Below, one piece after another: positions 35,362-44,883 of a DNA stretch of 64,000 nt. The position numbers and the translations under genes are program-made. The stretch covers positions 9,734,001 through 9,798,000 of the forward strand of contig CP108521.1 of NCBI GenBank assembly GCA_035999765.1. The letters are read 5' to 3'. Below the pieces are notes generated by a model. That model was not told the origin of the DNA, made no database searches, and was given only the letters and a program-made list of their open reading frames with translations. Numbering within the stretch: position 1 is the first letter of the stretch; each line of letters starts with the position of its first letter. The stretch comes from Streptomyces sp. NBC_01231 (lineage in GTDB: Bacteria > Actinomycetota > Actinomycetes > Streptomycetales > Streptomycetaceae).

Positions 35362-36377
35362 GCGGTGCCTCCGTAGAGGGCGGGTCGGGGCTTCATGTCG
35401 ACGGTGACGACGGTGCCGTCCGACTCCAGGGAGGAGACGGCGGCGTCGGTGATGACGGTGGCGGCGTAGCCGTCCCAGGCGGAGGGGCCGGTGGGCTCGG
35501 CGCCGGTTTCGACGGAGGCGATCCACTCGCGGAACTCGGTGTCGAAGGCGTCGGCGAAACGGGCCTTCCAGTCCTGCGGGACGGCGGTGCCGTGACGCCC
35601 GGCGGTGCGGACGGCGACGGCGGCCGGGTCGGGCAGTCGGACCAGGCCGTCCTCGCCGACGGTCTCGCACTGGATGTCGTAGCCGTACTGGCAGTTGACG
35701 AAGACCTCGAGGTCGATGCGGACGCCGTTCGCGGTCTCGAAGTACATCAGCTGCGGGTCCCGGAGGTGCTCGAACCGCTTGCCGGTGGCGCGCGGAGTGA
35801 TCACCTGGGCGGAGACGATCTCGTCGTCGAGCAGCCAGCGCAGCACGTCGATCTCATGCACGGCGGTGTCCTGCGCGGCCATGACGGAGGTGTACGCCTC
35901 CGGGACGGTGGGGTTGCGGTGCGCGCAGTGGACGATCAGCGGGGTGCCGAGGGAGCCGGAGGCGAGGACCTCCTTCATCTGGCGATAGCCGGCGTCGAAG
36001 CGGCGCATGAAGCCGACCTGGACCAGGCGGCGGCCGCGGGCGCGTTCGGCCTCGACGATGCGCAGGCAGTCCTCGGCGGTGGTGGCGAGGGGTTTCTCGC
36101 AGAAGACGGGCTTGCCGGCGGTGACGGCGGCGAGTACGTGTCCGGCGTGGGTGGGGCCCCAGGAGGTGACGAGGACGGCGTCCACGTCGGGGGAGCCGAT
36201 CAGGTCGGCCCCGGTCGGCAGGGCGGTGGCGCCGACGCGGGTGGCGACCTCGGCGGCGCGGGCCTGGTCGATGTCGGTCACCGTGGTGACGGTGGCCCCG
36301 GTGACGACGTCGGTGAGTCGTCGTATGTGGTCCTGGCCGATCATTCCGGCGCCGATGACACCTACACGTACGGGCAT
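35358..36377 (-). CDS. Gfo/Idh/MocA dehydrogenase, inositol 2-dehydrogenase-like
   Basis: A 339-residue NAD-dependent dehydrogenase. RVGVIGAGMIGQDHIRRL is the Rossmann motif; CEKPLATTAEDC carries the conserved EKP Lys; VGFMRRFDAGYRQMK and AVHEIDVLRWLL (His/Asp catalytic region) are typical of IolG. It starts at ATG 36375-36377 with AAGGA upstream. It lies between the sugar porter and isomerase genes. With two isomerase-like genes and a sugar porter around it, oxidation of myo-inositol or a related cyclitol is the best guess. Confidence 0.85.
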   Translation of the reverse strand: MPVRVGVIGAGMIGQDHIRRLTDVVTGATVTTVTDIDQARAAEVATRVGATALPTGADLIGSPDVDAVLVTSWGPTHAGHVLAAVTAGKPVFCEKPLATTAEDCLRIVEAERARGRRLVQVGFMRRFDAGYRQMKEVLASGSLGTPLIVHCAHRNPTVPEAYTSVMAAQDTAVHEIDVLRWLLDDEIVSAQVITPRATGKRFEHLRDPQLMYFETANGVRIDLEVFVNCQYGYDIQCETVGEDGLVRLPDPAAVAVRTAGRHGTAVPQDWKARFADAFDTEFREWIASVETGAEPTGPSAWDGYAATVITDAAVSSLESDGTVVTVDMKPRPALYGGTA

Positions 36378-36400
36378 GTCGAATCCTTGAGGAAGGAGGA

Positions 36401-37828
36401 TCAGGAGAAGCGGGCGCGGAGTTCGGCCTCGAGGGTTTCCAGGGAGCGGCCCCTCGTCTCGGGTACGCAGCGCTTGACGAAGAGGAGGGCGACGACGCCC
36501 GCCGCCACGAAGAGGAAGAAGGTGTTGGAGATCCCGATCCCCGACACCAGGGACGGGAAGACCAGTCCGATCGCGAAGTTGGTCAGCCACAGCACCACGG
36601 CCGCGACCCCCATCCCGAAGCCGCGCATCCGCATGGGGAAGATCTCCGAGAGCATCAGCCAGGTCACCGGTGAGATGGCGCCCTGCTGGAAGGCGAGGAA
36701 GGTGACGGTCATGGCGAGCACGGCGTAGGCGCGGCCGTCGCCGGAGGGCAGGACCAGGGAGAAGACGCCGATCAGCAACAGGGCGGTGGTCGTGCCGATC
36801 TGACCGGTCATCAGCATGGGGCGGCGGTTGACGCGGCCCAGCAGCCAGATGCCGACGAAGGTGGCGAGCACCGAGATGACGCCGTTGGCGATGTTCGCGG
36901 TGAGGGCGCTGTCGGCGGCGAAGCCGGCGTCGGTGAGGATCTGGGTGCCGTAGTACATGATCGTGTTGACGCCGGTGATCTGCTGCACGATCGCGATGCC
37001 GAAGCCGACGAACATCAGCCTGCGCACCCACGGCGTGGCCCTCAGGTCCTGCCAGCCGCCGAGCTTCTCCTGCCCCTCCATGACGGCGAGCGCGGACACC
37101 TCGGCGAGCTCGACCTCGGCCCGCTGCCGGGACCGGACCTGCCTGAGTACGTCAAGGGCCTCCCCGTAGCGGATCTGTGAGGCCAGCCAGCGCGGGCTCT
37201 CCGGCATCACCAGCATGCCGAACCAGAGCACGACGGCCGGGACGGTGGCGAGGACGAGCATCCAGCGCCAGACACCGCCGGACTCGCCGCCGACCCGGGC
37301 GATGATCGCGTTGGAGGTGAAGGCGAGCAACTGACCACTGACGACCATGAGTTCGTTACGGGTCACCAGTGCGCCGCGCCGTTCGGCGGGGGAGACCTCG
37401 GCGAGGTAGACGGGCACCGTCACCGAAGCACCGCCGACCGCGAGGCCGAGCACGAACCGGGCCACCACCATGACCGCCGTGTTCGGCGCGAGCGTGCAGC
37501 CGAGCGCGCCGACGAAGAAGACGACGGCGAGGACGAGGATCGTGCGACGCCGTCCGCGCGCGTCCGAGAGCCGCCCGCCGGTGACCGCGCCCAGGGCCGC
37601 GCCGAGGAGGAGCGAGCTGGTGACCATGCCCTCGGTGAAGGGGGTCAGACCGAGGTCGTCGGTCATGTACGGCAGGGCGCCGTTGATGACGCCGGTGTCG
37701 TAGCCGAAGAGGAGTCCGCCGAAGGTGGCGATGACGGTGATGAGCCGCAGTCGGCGGGAGACCGTCGGCGGGGTGTCGTCGGCTGGGGAAGTGGTACGGA
37801 CCGAAGTCGCGTCGTCCCTGACGTCCAT
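36401..37828 (-). CDS. Sugar porter family MFS transporter (inositol/sugar:H+ symporter-like)
   Basis: A 475-residue twelve-helix carrier. It carries the sugar-porter signatures GGLLFGYDTGVINGALPY, GRLSDARGRRRT, VPVYLAEVSPAERRGALVT, MPESPRWL, QQITGVNTIMYYG and the C-terminal VPETRGRSLE. It starts at ATG 37826-37828. It sits between the IolE-like and IolG-like genes. Bacterial IolT proteins have the same features, so inositol import is plausible. Confidence 0.9.
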   Translation of the reverse strand: MDVRDDATSVRTTSPADDTPPTVSRRLRLITVIATFGGLLFGYDTGVINGALPYMTDDLGLTPFTEGMVTSSLLLGAALGAVTGGRLSDARGRRRTILVLAVVFFVGALGCTLAPNTAVMVVARFVLGLAVGGASVTVPVYLAEVSPAERRGALVTRNELMVVSGQLLAFTSNAIIARVGGESGGVWRWMLVLATVPAVVLWFGMLVMPESPRWLASQIRYGEALDVLRQVRSRQRAEVELAEVSALAVMEGQEKLGGWQDLRATPWVRRLMFVGFGIAIVQQITGVNTIMYYGTQILTDAGFAADSALTANIANGVISVLATFVGIWLLGRVNRRPMLMTGQIGTTTALLLIGVFSLVLPSGDGRAYAVLAMTVTFLAFQQGAISPVTWLMLSEIFPMRMRGFGMGVAAVVLWLTNFAIGLVFPSLVSGIGISNTFFLFVAAGVVALLFVKRCVPETRGRSLETLEAELRARFS

Positions 37829-37836
37829 GGGCGCTC

Positions 37837-38787
37837 CTAGCTGTCGAGAGTGGGGCGTCGGGTACCCGTCAGCCCGCAACCGACCAGGTGCTCACGGGTG
37901 TTGATCGCGATCGGCAGCGGCGCGTCGGGAGCGCACGGATACAGGTCCTGCTCGACGATCACGAACAACTCGGCGTCCAGCTGGGCGAGTTCGGTCACGA
38001 TGTCGGCCGGGTTCGGCACGCCCGCGGGAGGCGAGACGCACACTCCGCGCTTGACGGCCTCGCCGAAGGAGAGGTCCTCGGCGGCCACCTGGGCGAGGAC
38101 CGCGGGGTCCATCTGCTTGATGTGGACGTAGCCCACCCGCTCACCGAAGCGGCGGATCAGGTCGAGGTTGTCGCCGCCGCCGTAGGCCACATGACCGGTG
38201 TCCAGGCAGAGGTTGGTGTAGCGGGGGTCGGACTCGTTCAGCAGCCGCTCGATCTCCGGCTGGGTCTGGAGGTGGCTGTCGGCGTGCGGGTGGATGACGA
38301 GCCGCACGCCGTACTCGTCGAGGAGCAGTCTGCCCAGCCGGTCGGCGTTCCGGCCGAAGCCGGCCCACTGCTCGGCGGTCAGTTCGGGCGACTCGGTGAA
38401 CGCGCCGGTCCTCTCGTCCCGGTACATGGGCGGGATGAGGACCAGGTGGTGGGCGCCCGCGGCGGCGGTGAGCGCGGCGACCTGACGGACATGGACGAGC
38501 GTCTCCTCCCACGCCCCGGGCCGGTGCAGCGCGCCGAACGCGGTGCCGCCGGAGACCCGCAGCCCACGGGACTCCAGCTCCGCCGTCAGCCGCCGCGGAT
38601 CAGTGGGGAGGTAGCCGTAGGGCCCCAGTTCGAGCCACCGGTAGCCGGCCTCGGCCAGCTCGTCGAGGAAGCGGGTGTACGACACCTGGTGCTCGTCCTC
38701 GGGGAACCAGACACCCCAGGAGTCGGGGGCGGAGCCCAGGCACAGGTTGCCTGCGGTGGTGCGCAGGGAAGATGGCGCCGTTGCCAT
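37837..38787 (-). CDS. IolE-like inosose dehydratase / TIM-barrel isomerase
   Basis: A 316-residue barrel of the IolE/IolI type. GSAPDSWGVWFPEDEHQ near residue 18 is close to the IolE N-terminus. YRWLELGPYGYLPTDP, LVIHPHADSHL, NLCLDTGHVAYGGGDNLDL and VGYVHIKQMDPAVL supply the metal-binding His/Asp/Glu set. It starts at ATG 38785-38787 with AAAGGA upstream. It is the first gene of the operon divergent from the LacI regulator gene. IolE would dehydrate scyllo-inosose, but other keto-cyclitols or sugars are possible. Confidence 0.8.
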   Translation of the reverse strand: MATAPSSLRTTAGNLCLGSAPDSWGVWFPEDEHQVSYTRFLDELAEAGYRWLELGPYGYLPTDPRRLTAELESRGLRVSGGTAFGALHRPGAWEETLVHVRQVAALTAAAGAHHLVLIPPMYRDERTGAFTESPELTAEQWAGFGRNADRLGRLLLDEYGVRLVIHPHADSHLQTQPEIERLLNESDPRYTNLCLDTGHVAYGGGDNLDLIRRFGERVGYVHIKQMDPAVLAQVAAEDLSFGEAVKRGVCVSPPAGVPNPADIVTELAQLDAELFVIVEQDLYPCAPDAPLPIAINTREHLVGCGLTGTRRPTLDS

Positions 38788-38848
38788 GGTGTGTCCTTTG
38801 CGGGGAGGGGCGGGCCTGCGGTCGGAGATGGGGATGTTGTCGCCCTGT

Positions 38849-38871
38849 CGCGCTCTACTAGCGCGCTCTAG
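38849..38871. promoter_or_regulatory. Candidate LacI operator overlapping the operon start site
   Basis: Two direct copies of CGCGCTCTA (38849-38857 and 38862-38870) frame the palindrome AGCGCGCT (38860-38867), which extends to a near-palindrome CTAG-CGCGCT-CTAG. The CG-centred symmetry suits LacI-family binding, and the site lies about where minus-strand transcription should begin. Confidence 0.5.
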
Positions 38872-38878
38872 GCAAGTA

Positions 38879-38907
38879 CGATGAGCCCAGTCCAAATGTC
38901 ATGTCAA
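38879..38907 (-). promoter_or_regulatory. Probable promoter of the iol-like operon
   Basis: A perfect TTGACA (38902-38907, minus strand) is followed after 17-18 nt by TCATCG/CATCGT. The predicted start near 38871 coincides with the candidate LacI operator. Confidence 0.45.
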
Positions 38908-38974
38908 TAGCTTGTTGCCGGGGGATTTCGCGGTCAGCCGTAAGGTGGGGCGCGTCGAAGGGTGAGGTTCACTG

Positions 38975-40006
38975 GTGGATGCGTCAGCCAAGCAACGGCC
39001 CACGATGGCGGACGTCGCCGCGAAGGCGGGCGTGTCCAGGGCACTCGTGTCGATCATTTTCCGCGGCCGGCCGGGGGCCGGCCAGGAGACCCGTGAACGC
39101 GTCCTGCGGGTGGCCGACGAGATCGGCTACCACCCCGACACCGCCGCCCGGCTGCTCGCCCGGGGCCGGAGCCGCACGCTCGGCGTGATGTTCACCGTGC
39201 ACCAGACCTTCCACTCGGACCTCATCGCGGGCATCTACCCCGAGGCCGAACGGCTCGGTTACGACGTCCTGCTCTCCGCGGCCACGCACAGCAGGGAGGA
39301 GGCCAAGGCGATCGAGGCGCTCCTCGGCCACCGGTGCGAGGCGGTGATCCTGCTCGGCCCCGACGCGGAGGCCGCTTACCTCGACGGGCTCGGGCGTCGC
39401 ACGGTCACGGTGTCGGTCAGTCGTCGAGTACCCCACGCCCACGTCGACTTCGTGCACTCGGCCGAGGGCAAGGGGGTGCGACAGGCCATGGATCACCTCG
39501 TCGAGCTGGGGCACCGTCGGATCGTGCACATCGACGGCGGCCGTGGCCCCGGGTCGGCCGAGCGGCGGCGTGCCTACCGGGCCGCGATGCGCCGCCACGG
39601 GCTGGAGTCGGAGGCGCGGGTCATTCCCGGCGACCACACCGAGCTGTCGGGTATCGAGACGGGGGAGTCGCTTCTGGCGGAGCGTGAGCGCGGGCAGCCC
39701 CTGCCGACCGCGGTCCTCGCGGGCAACGACCGGTGCGCGTGGGGGCTGTTGATGTCGCTGACGCGGGCGGGGGTGGACGTTCCCCGGGACATGTCGGTGG
39801 TCGGCTACGACGACAGTCATCTGTCCCACCTGATGCCGATCGGCCTGACCACGGTGCGTCAGGACGCGTTCCTCATGGCGGAGCACGCGGTGCGTTTCGC
39901 CGTGGAGCGGCTGGAAGGCGGGGGTGTGGAACCGCGGGAGGCCGTGCTGGACCCGAAACTGGTGGTCAGGGGGACCACCGGGCCGGTTCCGGAGTCCCAG
40001 GTCTGA
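38975..40006 (+). CDS. LacI-family regulator
   Basis: A 343-residue repressor. The N-terminal helix-turn-helix TMADVAAKAGVSRALVSIIF and hinge GYHPDTAARLLARGRSRTLG are followed by a periplasmic-binding-protein-like sensor domain (GHRCEAVILLGPDAE, GHRRIVHIDGG, VVGYDDSHLSHL). It starts at GTG 38975 with GGTGAGG upstream. It is divergent from the IolE-like gene across 187 bp containing a candidate operator. It probably represses the operon until a sugar or cyclitol binds. No gene for this operon's regulation other than this one is nearby. Confidence 0.88.
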   Translation: MDASAKQRPTMADVAAKAGVSRALVSIIFRGRPGAGQETRERVLRVADEIGYHPDTAARLLARGRSRTLGVMFTVHQTFHSDLIAGIYPEAERLGYDVLLSAATHSREEAKAIEALLGHRCEAVILLGPDAEAAYLDGLGRRTVTVSVSRRVPHAHVDFVHSAEGKGVRQAMDHLVELGHRRIVHIDGGRGPGSAERRRAYRAAMRRHGLESEARVIPGDHTELSGIETGESLLAERERGQPLPTAVLAGNDRCAWGLLMSLTRAGVDVPRDMSVVGYDDSHLSHLMPIGLTTVRQDAFLMAEHAVRFAVERLEGGGVEPREAVLDPKLVVRGTTGPVPESQV

Positions 40007-40046
40007 GCCGCGTGGTTCTACCGAATTGCTGGGATCGGGCCCTTGG

Positions 40047-41054
40047 TCAGAGGTCGAGCGTCAGCCGGGGGCCGCAGGAACGCGAGACGCAGATCAGCAT
40101 GGTGTCACCGGCGGCCCGCTCGTCCTCGTCGAGCAGTGAGTCGCGGTGGTCCGGCGTACCGTCCAGCACGTCCGTCTCACAGGTGCCGCAGGTGCCTTCC
40201 CGGCAGGAGGACAGAACCGGGACACCCGCCTCCTCCACCACTTCGAGCACCGACCGGTCCGCCGGCACGGTGAGCGTGCGCCGCGACCGGGCGAGCACCA
40301 CGTCGAAGGCGGACGAGGGAGCGGCCTCGGCGGTCGGCTGGACCGGGGCGAACCGCTCGACGCCCAGCGTGCCGGCGGGCCAGTCGGCGCACTGCTCCTG
40401 CGCGGCACGAAGCAGCGGCTCGGGACCGCAGGCGTGCACCAGCGTGCCCTCGACGGGCGCCCCGATGAAGGTGGCGAGGTCCAACAGGCCGTACTCGTCC
40501 TGCGGCCGGATCAGCACCCGGTCCCCGTGGGGCGTGAGGCGGTCCAGGAACGGCATGGAACGGCGCGTACGGCCGCCGTACAGCAGTCGCCAGTTGGATC
40601 CCGCCGCCTCGGCGGCCTCCACCATCGCCAGGATCGGAGTGATGCCGACCCCGCCCGCGACGAAGAGATGACGCTCGGCCGCGCGCAGCGGGAAGTTGTT
40701 CCGCGGCCCGCGCACCCGCACGGCCGAGCCCTCCGCGAGATGCTCGTGGACGTACGAGGAACCGCCGCGGCTCTCCGGTTCGCGCAGTACGGCGATCTGC
40801 CATACCGCGAGGTCCGCGGGATTCCCGCACAGGGAGTACTGACGGACGAAGCCGTTGTCCAGCAGCAGGTCGATGTGGGCACCCGGCGTCCAGACCGGGA
40901 GCGGGCCGCCGTCGGGGCGGCGCAGCACCAGGGACACCACGCCGTCGGCGGCGTGAACGCGGGTGTCCACGACGAGAGTTGCCTCCTCGCGGTCCGTCGG
41001 GATGGGCCGGGGAGCTTCAATGGCCCGGAGGGCCTGGAGCGGCTGGCTGGTCAT
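40047..41054 (-). CDS. PDR/VanB-type oxidoreductase (flavin reductase with C-terminal [2Fe-2S] domain)
   Basis: A 335-residue electron-transfer protein for oxygenases. The ferredoxin-reductase-type domain has [10 protein letters not shown] (flavin binding) and [17 protein letters not shown] (NAD binding). The C-terminal plant-type ferredoxin domain carries [16 protein letters not shown] and the last Cys in LICVSRSC. It starts at ATG 41052-41054 (MTSQPLQ); a TTG 9 nt upstream is less likely. It follows the thiolase gene on the minus strand. It is the only reductase in the island and may serve one or both Rieske oxygenases encoded 12-20 kb away. Confidence 0.88.
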   Translation of the reverse strand: MTSQPLQALRAIEAPRPIPTDREEATLVVDTRVHAADGVVSLVLRRPDGGPLPVWTPGAHIDLLLDNGFVRQYSLCGNPADLAVWQIAVLREPESRGGSSYVHEHLAEGSAVRVRGPRNNFPLRAAERHLFVAGGVGITPILAMVEAAEAAGSNWRLLYGGRTRRSMPFLDRLTPHGDRVLIRPQDEYGLLDLATFIGAPVEGTLVHACGPEPLLRAAQEQCADWPAGTLGVERFAPVQPTAEAAPSSAFDVVLARSRRTLTVPADRSVLEVVEEAGVPVLSSCREGTCGTCETDVLDGTPDHRDSLLDEDERAAGDTMLICVSRSCGPRLTLDL

Positions 41055-41156
41055 GTGCGTCAACCTGAGTCTCGTACGGGTGGGGGATGTGGGCGACGAG
41101 GGCGGCGGTGGCCGGGAGACACACCGCGCGCCGGGGGCCGGCGGAACCGGGGCCGC

Positions 41157-42344
41157 TCAGCCGCGCGGTACGTGCAGCAGGAGGGCGTCGCCCTGCCCGC
41201 CGCCGCCGCACAGGGCGGCCGCCCCGGTGCCGCCCCCGCGCCGCAGCAGTTCCTGGGCGAGGGTCAGGACGAGCCGGGCGCCGGTCATGCCGACCGGGTG
41301 GCCGAGGGCGATCGCGCCGCCGTTGACGTTCACCTTCTCCAGGGGGACGCCGAGTTCGCGTACGGAGGCCAGGGCGACACCGGCGAACGCCTCGTTGATC
41401 TCGAAGAGGTCGAGGTCGGCCGCTTTCAGCCGGCCGTCGCGTTCCAGCGCGTCACGCACGGCGCCGGCCGGCTGGACGAGCAGCGAGGGGTCGGGGCCCG
41501 CCACCGTGCCGTAGGCGCCGATCTCCGCGAGCGGGGTCAGGCCCTCCCGGCGGGCACGGTCCGCGCTCATCACCACGACGGCCGCCGCCCCGTCGGACAG
41601 CTGTGAGGCGTTGCCCGCGGTGATCGTGCCGTCGGAGGAGAACGCGGGCGCCAGACGCCCCAGGCTCTCCGCGGTGCTCTGCGGCCGGATGCCCTCGTCG
41701 GCCTCCACCACCGTCTCGCCCCGGCGCCCGGCCACCGTGACCGGCGCGATCTCCGCGGCGAACGCGCCGGACTCCCGGGCGTGCTCGGCCCGTTGGTGCG
41801 ACAGGGCGCTGTACTCGTCCTGCTCCGCACGGCTGAACGCGAAGGATTGCTGGTAGCGCTCGGTGGCCGCGCCCATGGAGACCCCGTCGAAGGCGCAGAT
41901 CAGCGCGTCGCGGTCGAGGGCGTCCTCCATGGTCGCCGCCCCGTACTTCCAGCCGGTGCGGGACCCGCGCAGCAGATGCGGGGCGCCGGACATGGACTCC
42001 ATACCGCCCGCCACGACCACCTCGTGGCGTCCGGAGGCGACCATGAGGTCGGCCAGCGCGATGGCGTGCAGCCCGGACAGACACAGTTTGTTGACGGTGC
42101 TCGCCGGCACGGCGAACGGGATGCCGGCGCTCACCGCTGCCTGCCGGGCCGTGTTGGGACCGGCGCCGGCCTGGACGACATGGCCCATCACGACCGCCTC
42201 CACGGCGGCCGGGTCGAGCCGCGCCGCGGACAGTGCGGCGCCGATGGCGTGTGCGCCGAGGTCGGCGGCGGACAGGCTGCTCAGCCCGCCCATGAGCTTG
42301 CCGACGGGCGTTCTCGCTCCGGCGACGATGACGGAACCGGGCAT
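41157..42344 (-). CDS. Acetyl-CoA acyltransferase (thiolase)
   Basis: A 395-residue thiolase that splits a 3-ketoacyl-CoA with CoA, or condenses acetyl-CoA units. The nucleophilic Cys is in [11 protein letters not shown] (Cys about 88); [18 protein letters not shown] holds the His near residue 349, and the second Cys is in [11 protein letters not shown] near 377. The length is normal. It starts at ATG 42342-42344 with AGGAGG 7 nt upstream. It is downstream of the acyl-CoA synthetase and phosphatase genes, which supports a degradative thiolytic role in this island. Confidence 0.92.
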   Translation of the reverse strand: MPGSVIVAGARTPVGKLMGGLSSLSAADLGAHAIGAALSAARLDPAAVEAVVMGHVVQAGAGPNTARQAAVSAGIPFAVPASTVNKLCLSGLHAIALADLMVASGRHEVVVAGGMESMSGAPHLLRGSRTGWKYGAATMEDALDRDALICAFDGVSMGAATERYQQSFAFSRAEQDEYSALSHQRAEHARESGAFAAEIAPVTVAGRRGETVVEADEGIRPQSTAESLGRLAPAFSSDGTITAGNASQLSDGAAAVVVMSADRARREGLTPLAEIGAYGTVAGPDPSLLVQPAGAVRDALERDGRLKAADLDLFEINEAFAGVALASVRELGVPLEKVNVNGGAIALGHPVGMTGARLVLTLAQELLRRGGGTGAAALCGGGGQGDALLLHVPRG

Positions 42345-42397
42345 GTCCGGTGCCTCCTGAGGGGTGTAGAAGGTGAGGGGACGGCGGAGACGCGGTG

Positions 42398-43003
42398 TCA
42401 GCCGACCGGGTCGACGGCGCGCTGAGCGACCATGTGGGCCGTCTCGTTCACGGAGTGGAGCACGATCCGTCCCCCGGGCATGCGGCGCACCCTGCTGACC
42501 GAGGTGTAGCCGGGGTGGAACCAGAACATCCGGGGTATCTCGAGCACGGTCGCCAGATAGGTGTTGGTGATGCCGCCGTGACACACGGCCGCGATCCGCC
42601 CTCCCGGGTGGGCGTCCAGCATGGTGGCCACGGCCCGCACCGCCCGGGCCCGGAAGGCGTCCCAGTCCAGGTCCGGTACGAAGTCCTCGTACCGTCCCTC
42701 GGAGAGCGCCACCGACCGGGGGTCGTCCGCGTTGATCTGCTCCGGGGGTGTGTAGGGGTGCGAGACGTCGGTGTCCCACTCACGCAGGTCGTCCAGCACG
42801 GTCGCCGTCATGCCCGTCACTCGTTCGAGCGGCGCCGCCGTCTCACGGGCCCGCCGGAACGGACTGGAGTAGAGGGCGTCGATGCCCTCGTCCGCCAGCC
42901 ACGGGGCGAGGCGTTCGGCCTGGGCGGTGCCCTCCGGCGACAGTCCCGGGTCGAACACGCCGGCGACGGGCAGGCCGTGCCGGACGAGCAGAAGTTCCGT
43001 CAT
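42398..43003 (-). CDS. Histidine phosphatase superfamily protein
   Basis: A 201-residue phosphoglycerate-mutase-like phosphatase. LLLVRHGLPV gives the phosphorylated His in RHG (residues 8-10), SPFRRARETA is the second Arg site, and AAVCHGGITNTYL holds the second His. The catalytic set is complete. It lies between the acyl-CoA synthetase and thiolase genes, an unusual place. A role in hydrolysing a phosphorylated pathway intermediate would fit with the PEP-dependent phosphotransfer-like protein at 57 kb, but this is speculative. Confidence 0.85.
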   Translation of the reverse strand: MTELLLVRHGLPVAGVFDPGLSPEGTAQAERLAPWLADEGIDALYSSPFRRARETAAPLERVTGMTATVLDDLREWDTDVSHPYTPPEQINADDPRSVALSEGRYEDFVPDLDWDAFRARAVRAVATMLDAHPGGRIAAVCHGGITNTYLATVLEIPRMFWFHPGYTSVSRVRRMPGGRIVLHSVNETAHMVAQRAVDPVG

Positions 43004-43039
43004 GAATGATCCTTCGCAAGGGAGGACGAGTGGGCCGGC

Positions 43040-44578
43040 TCAGCCGGCGATCGTCCGGTCGGAATTCCAGTACGGGCGTCGCATCGCGCGCTTGTCGAGC
43101 TTGCCCATGGCGTTGCGGACGAGTTCGGGGACGACCTCGTACGACTTCGGGCACTTGTACGCGGCCAGCCGCTCGCGGCAGAACGCGTCGAGTTCCGCGT
43201 CCGCCGGTTCGCTCCCGGCGGTCACGACGACCAGAGCCCGCAGCGACTCGCCGAAGTCCCGGTCGGGTACGCCGATGACCGCCACTTCGGCGACCCCCGG
43301 GTGCTCACCCAGCACGGCCTCGCTCTCCGCCGGGTACAGGTTCACCCCGCCGGAGACCACGACGTCCGAGGCCCTGTCGGTGATGAAGATGTAGCCGTCC
43401 GGGTCGACATAGCCGATGTCGCCGAGGGTGAAGACGCCCGGGGCGACATAGGCGGCCTTGGTCTTCTCCTCGTCCGCGTGGTAGCGCACGCCGCGGCCCT
43501 CCGGTGCCCGGAAGGCGAGCAGTCCGAGTTCCCCGGCGGGAACCGGACGACCGTCGTCGCCGGTCACCAGCACGTCGAAGGGGGCCTGGACACGCCCCAC
43601 CGAACCGGGGTGCTTCAGCCACTCGGTGCTGTCGATGCGCGCGACCGTGCCCGCCTCGCTGGCCCCGTACGACTCGGTCAGCACCGGACCGAACCAGTCG
43701 ATCATGGCCCGCTTGACCTCGGGCGGGCAGGCGGAGCCGGTGTGCGAGACCTGCATCAGGCTGGAGACGTCATAGCGTTCGCGCACCTCCTCCGGCAGCG
43801 CGAGCAGCCGGGTGAAGTGGGTCGGCACCATCACCGACGAGGTGACCCGGCGGCGTTCCACCTGGTGCAGGAAGGTCTCCGCGTCGAACCTGCCGAGGAT
43901 CACGACCGGCCGGCCGGCCGCGAGATGGCGCAGCGAGGTCAGCGGTCCGTTGTGCTGGAGGGGACCGCACACCAGGTGCGGGCCCGGCGGGAAGCCGGGG
44001 CGGGCGGCGACCGCCTCCAGGTAGGCGGCGCTGTCGGTCACCGGGCCCCGCACCCAGCGCACCTCCGTGCCGCGGGCGCGTCCCGTGGTGCCCGACGTGT
44101 AGACAAGCGGGGGGCGGGCCGGGCGGCCGGCGGGCACCGGTACCGGTTCGGCGTCGGCCAGCCACTGGGTCCAGTCGACGGCGTCGTCCTTGGCCGGCGT
44201 CCCGTGCACGACGACGGGGAGGCCGAGTTCCGCGCCGGCCTGCCGGGCGGCCGACTCACCCGCCGGGCCGCTGATCACCGCCTTCGCGCCCGCGTCGGCC
44301 AGCAGGTCGACCAGCTCGCGGGCGGTCAGCTGCCGGGAGGCGGCCACCGTGCCGACACCGGCCCGCAGCCCGGCGAGATGGGCCACCATCGTCGCCACGG
44401 CGTTGTCGCCGAGGACGGCGACGCGGTCCTGCGGCCCGGGCGCGATCTCCAGCAACCGGCCGGTCAGGCGGGCCACCTGGTCGGCCAGCCGGGACCAGGA
44501 CAGGCTCTCCGTGTCGTCGGTCAAGGCGGTCGCGTCCGGCAGTTCGCGGGCGCGCACGTCGAGTGGCTGTAGGGACAT
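43040..44578 (-). CDS. Acyl-CoA synthetase (AMP-binding, ANL superfamily)
   Basis: A 512-residue ligase that activates a carboxylic acid to the acyl-AMP and then acyl-CoA. P-loop-like YTSGTTGRARGTEV, LTESYGASEAG, DIGYVDPDGYIFITDRASD and the C-terminal catalytic Lys in NAMGKLDKRAM are all present. The ATG at 44576-44578 has GGAGG upstream. It is the first gene of the minus-strand group acyl-CoA synthetase, phosphatase, thiolase, PDR reductase. The substrate is not predictable; aromatic, alicyclic and short-chain acids are all possible. Confidence 0.9.
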   Translation of the reverse strand: MSLQPLDVRARELPDATALTDDTESLSWSRLADQVARLTGRLLEIAPGPQDRVAVLGDNAVATMVAHLAGLRAGVGTVAASRQLTARELVDLLADAGAKAVISGPAGESAARQAGAELGLPVVVHGTPAKDDAVDWTQWLADAEPVPVPAGRPARPPLVYTSGTTGRARGTEVRWVRGPVTDSAAYLEAVAARPGFPPGPHLVCGPLQHNGPLTSLRHLAAGRPVVILGRFDAETFLHQVERRRVTSSVMVPTHFTRLLALPEEVRERYDVSSLMQVSHTGSACPPEVKRAMIDWFGPVLTESYGASEAGTVARIDSTEWLKHPGSVGRVQAPFDVLVTGDDGRPVPAGELGLLAFRAPEGRGVRYHADEEKTKAAYVAPGVFTLGDIGYVDPDGYIFITDRASDVVVSGGVNLYPAESEAVLGEHPGVAEVAVIGVPDRDFGESLRALVVVTAGSEPADAELDAFCRERLAAYKCPKSYEVVPELVRNAMGKLDKRAMRRPYWNSDRTIAG

Positions 44579-44883
44579 CAATCCTCCGGCGCTCCTCGGT
44601 TCGTCCTCTCCCCGGCTCCAGCGGGCGACCCCGTCTGCCCATCGGCCGGGCAGGTGGGAGAGTCGACGCCAAGACTGTAGCGTTTATCAAGAAAGTACGG
44701 AACACTCTGATCCGAGTCGGAGGCACTCTCCCTTGTTGAACAGGTGCGGGGCCCCACTCCGGGCCGCCGTTACTGAAGCAGTCATCTGGTAAGTGCCGCC
44801 CGGTAAGTGCCGTCTGTCGAGTGCCGTCTGTTGAGCCCGTCCGATTGAGTTCCGTCTGGTACGCGTGTGCCGAGGAGGTCGCC
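44579..44883. other. Divergent intergenic region with promoter and repeats
   Basis: It separates the acyl-CoA synthetase and acyl-CoA dehydrogenase genes. It contains a weak minus-strand promoter (TTCCGT at 44697-44702, 17-nt spacer, TACAGT at 44674-44679) with the ACTTTCTTG motif inside the spacer. About five imperfect 13-16 bp repeats (44785-44856) lie nearer the acyl-CoA dehydrogenase start. Confidence 0.55.
44785..44856. repeat. Five imperfect 13-16 bp direct repeats upstream of acyl-CoA dehydrogenase gene
   Basis: Units such as cggtaagtgccgtc (44801-44814), tgtcgagtgccgtc (44815-44828) and cgattgagttccgtc (44842-44856) recur in tandem. They end about 28 nt before the start codon, so they would lie in the 5' leader or core promoter. 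Confidence 0.7.

Noticed and set aside
43301..44572. Plus-strand 423-codon frame opposite the acyl-CoA synthetase gene
   Set aside because: Antisense shadow without any domain match.
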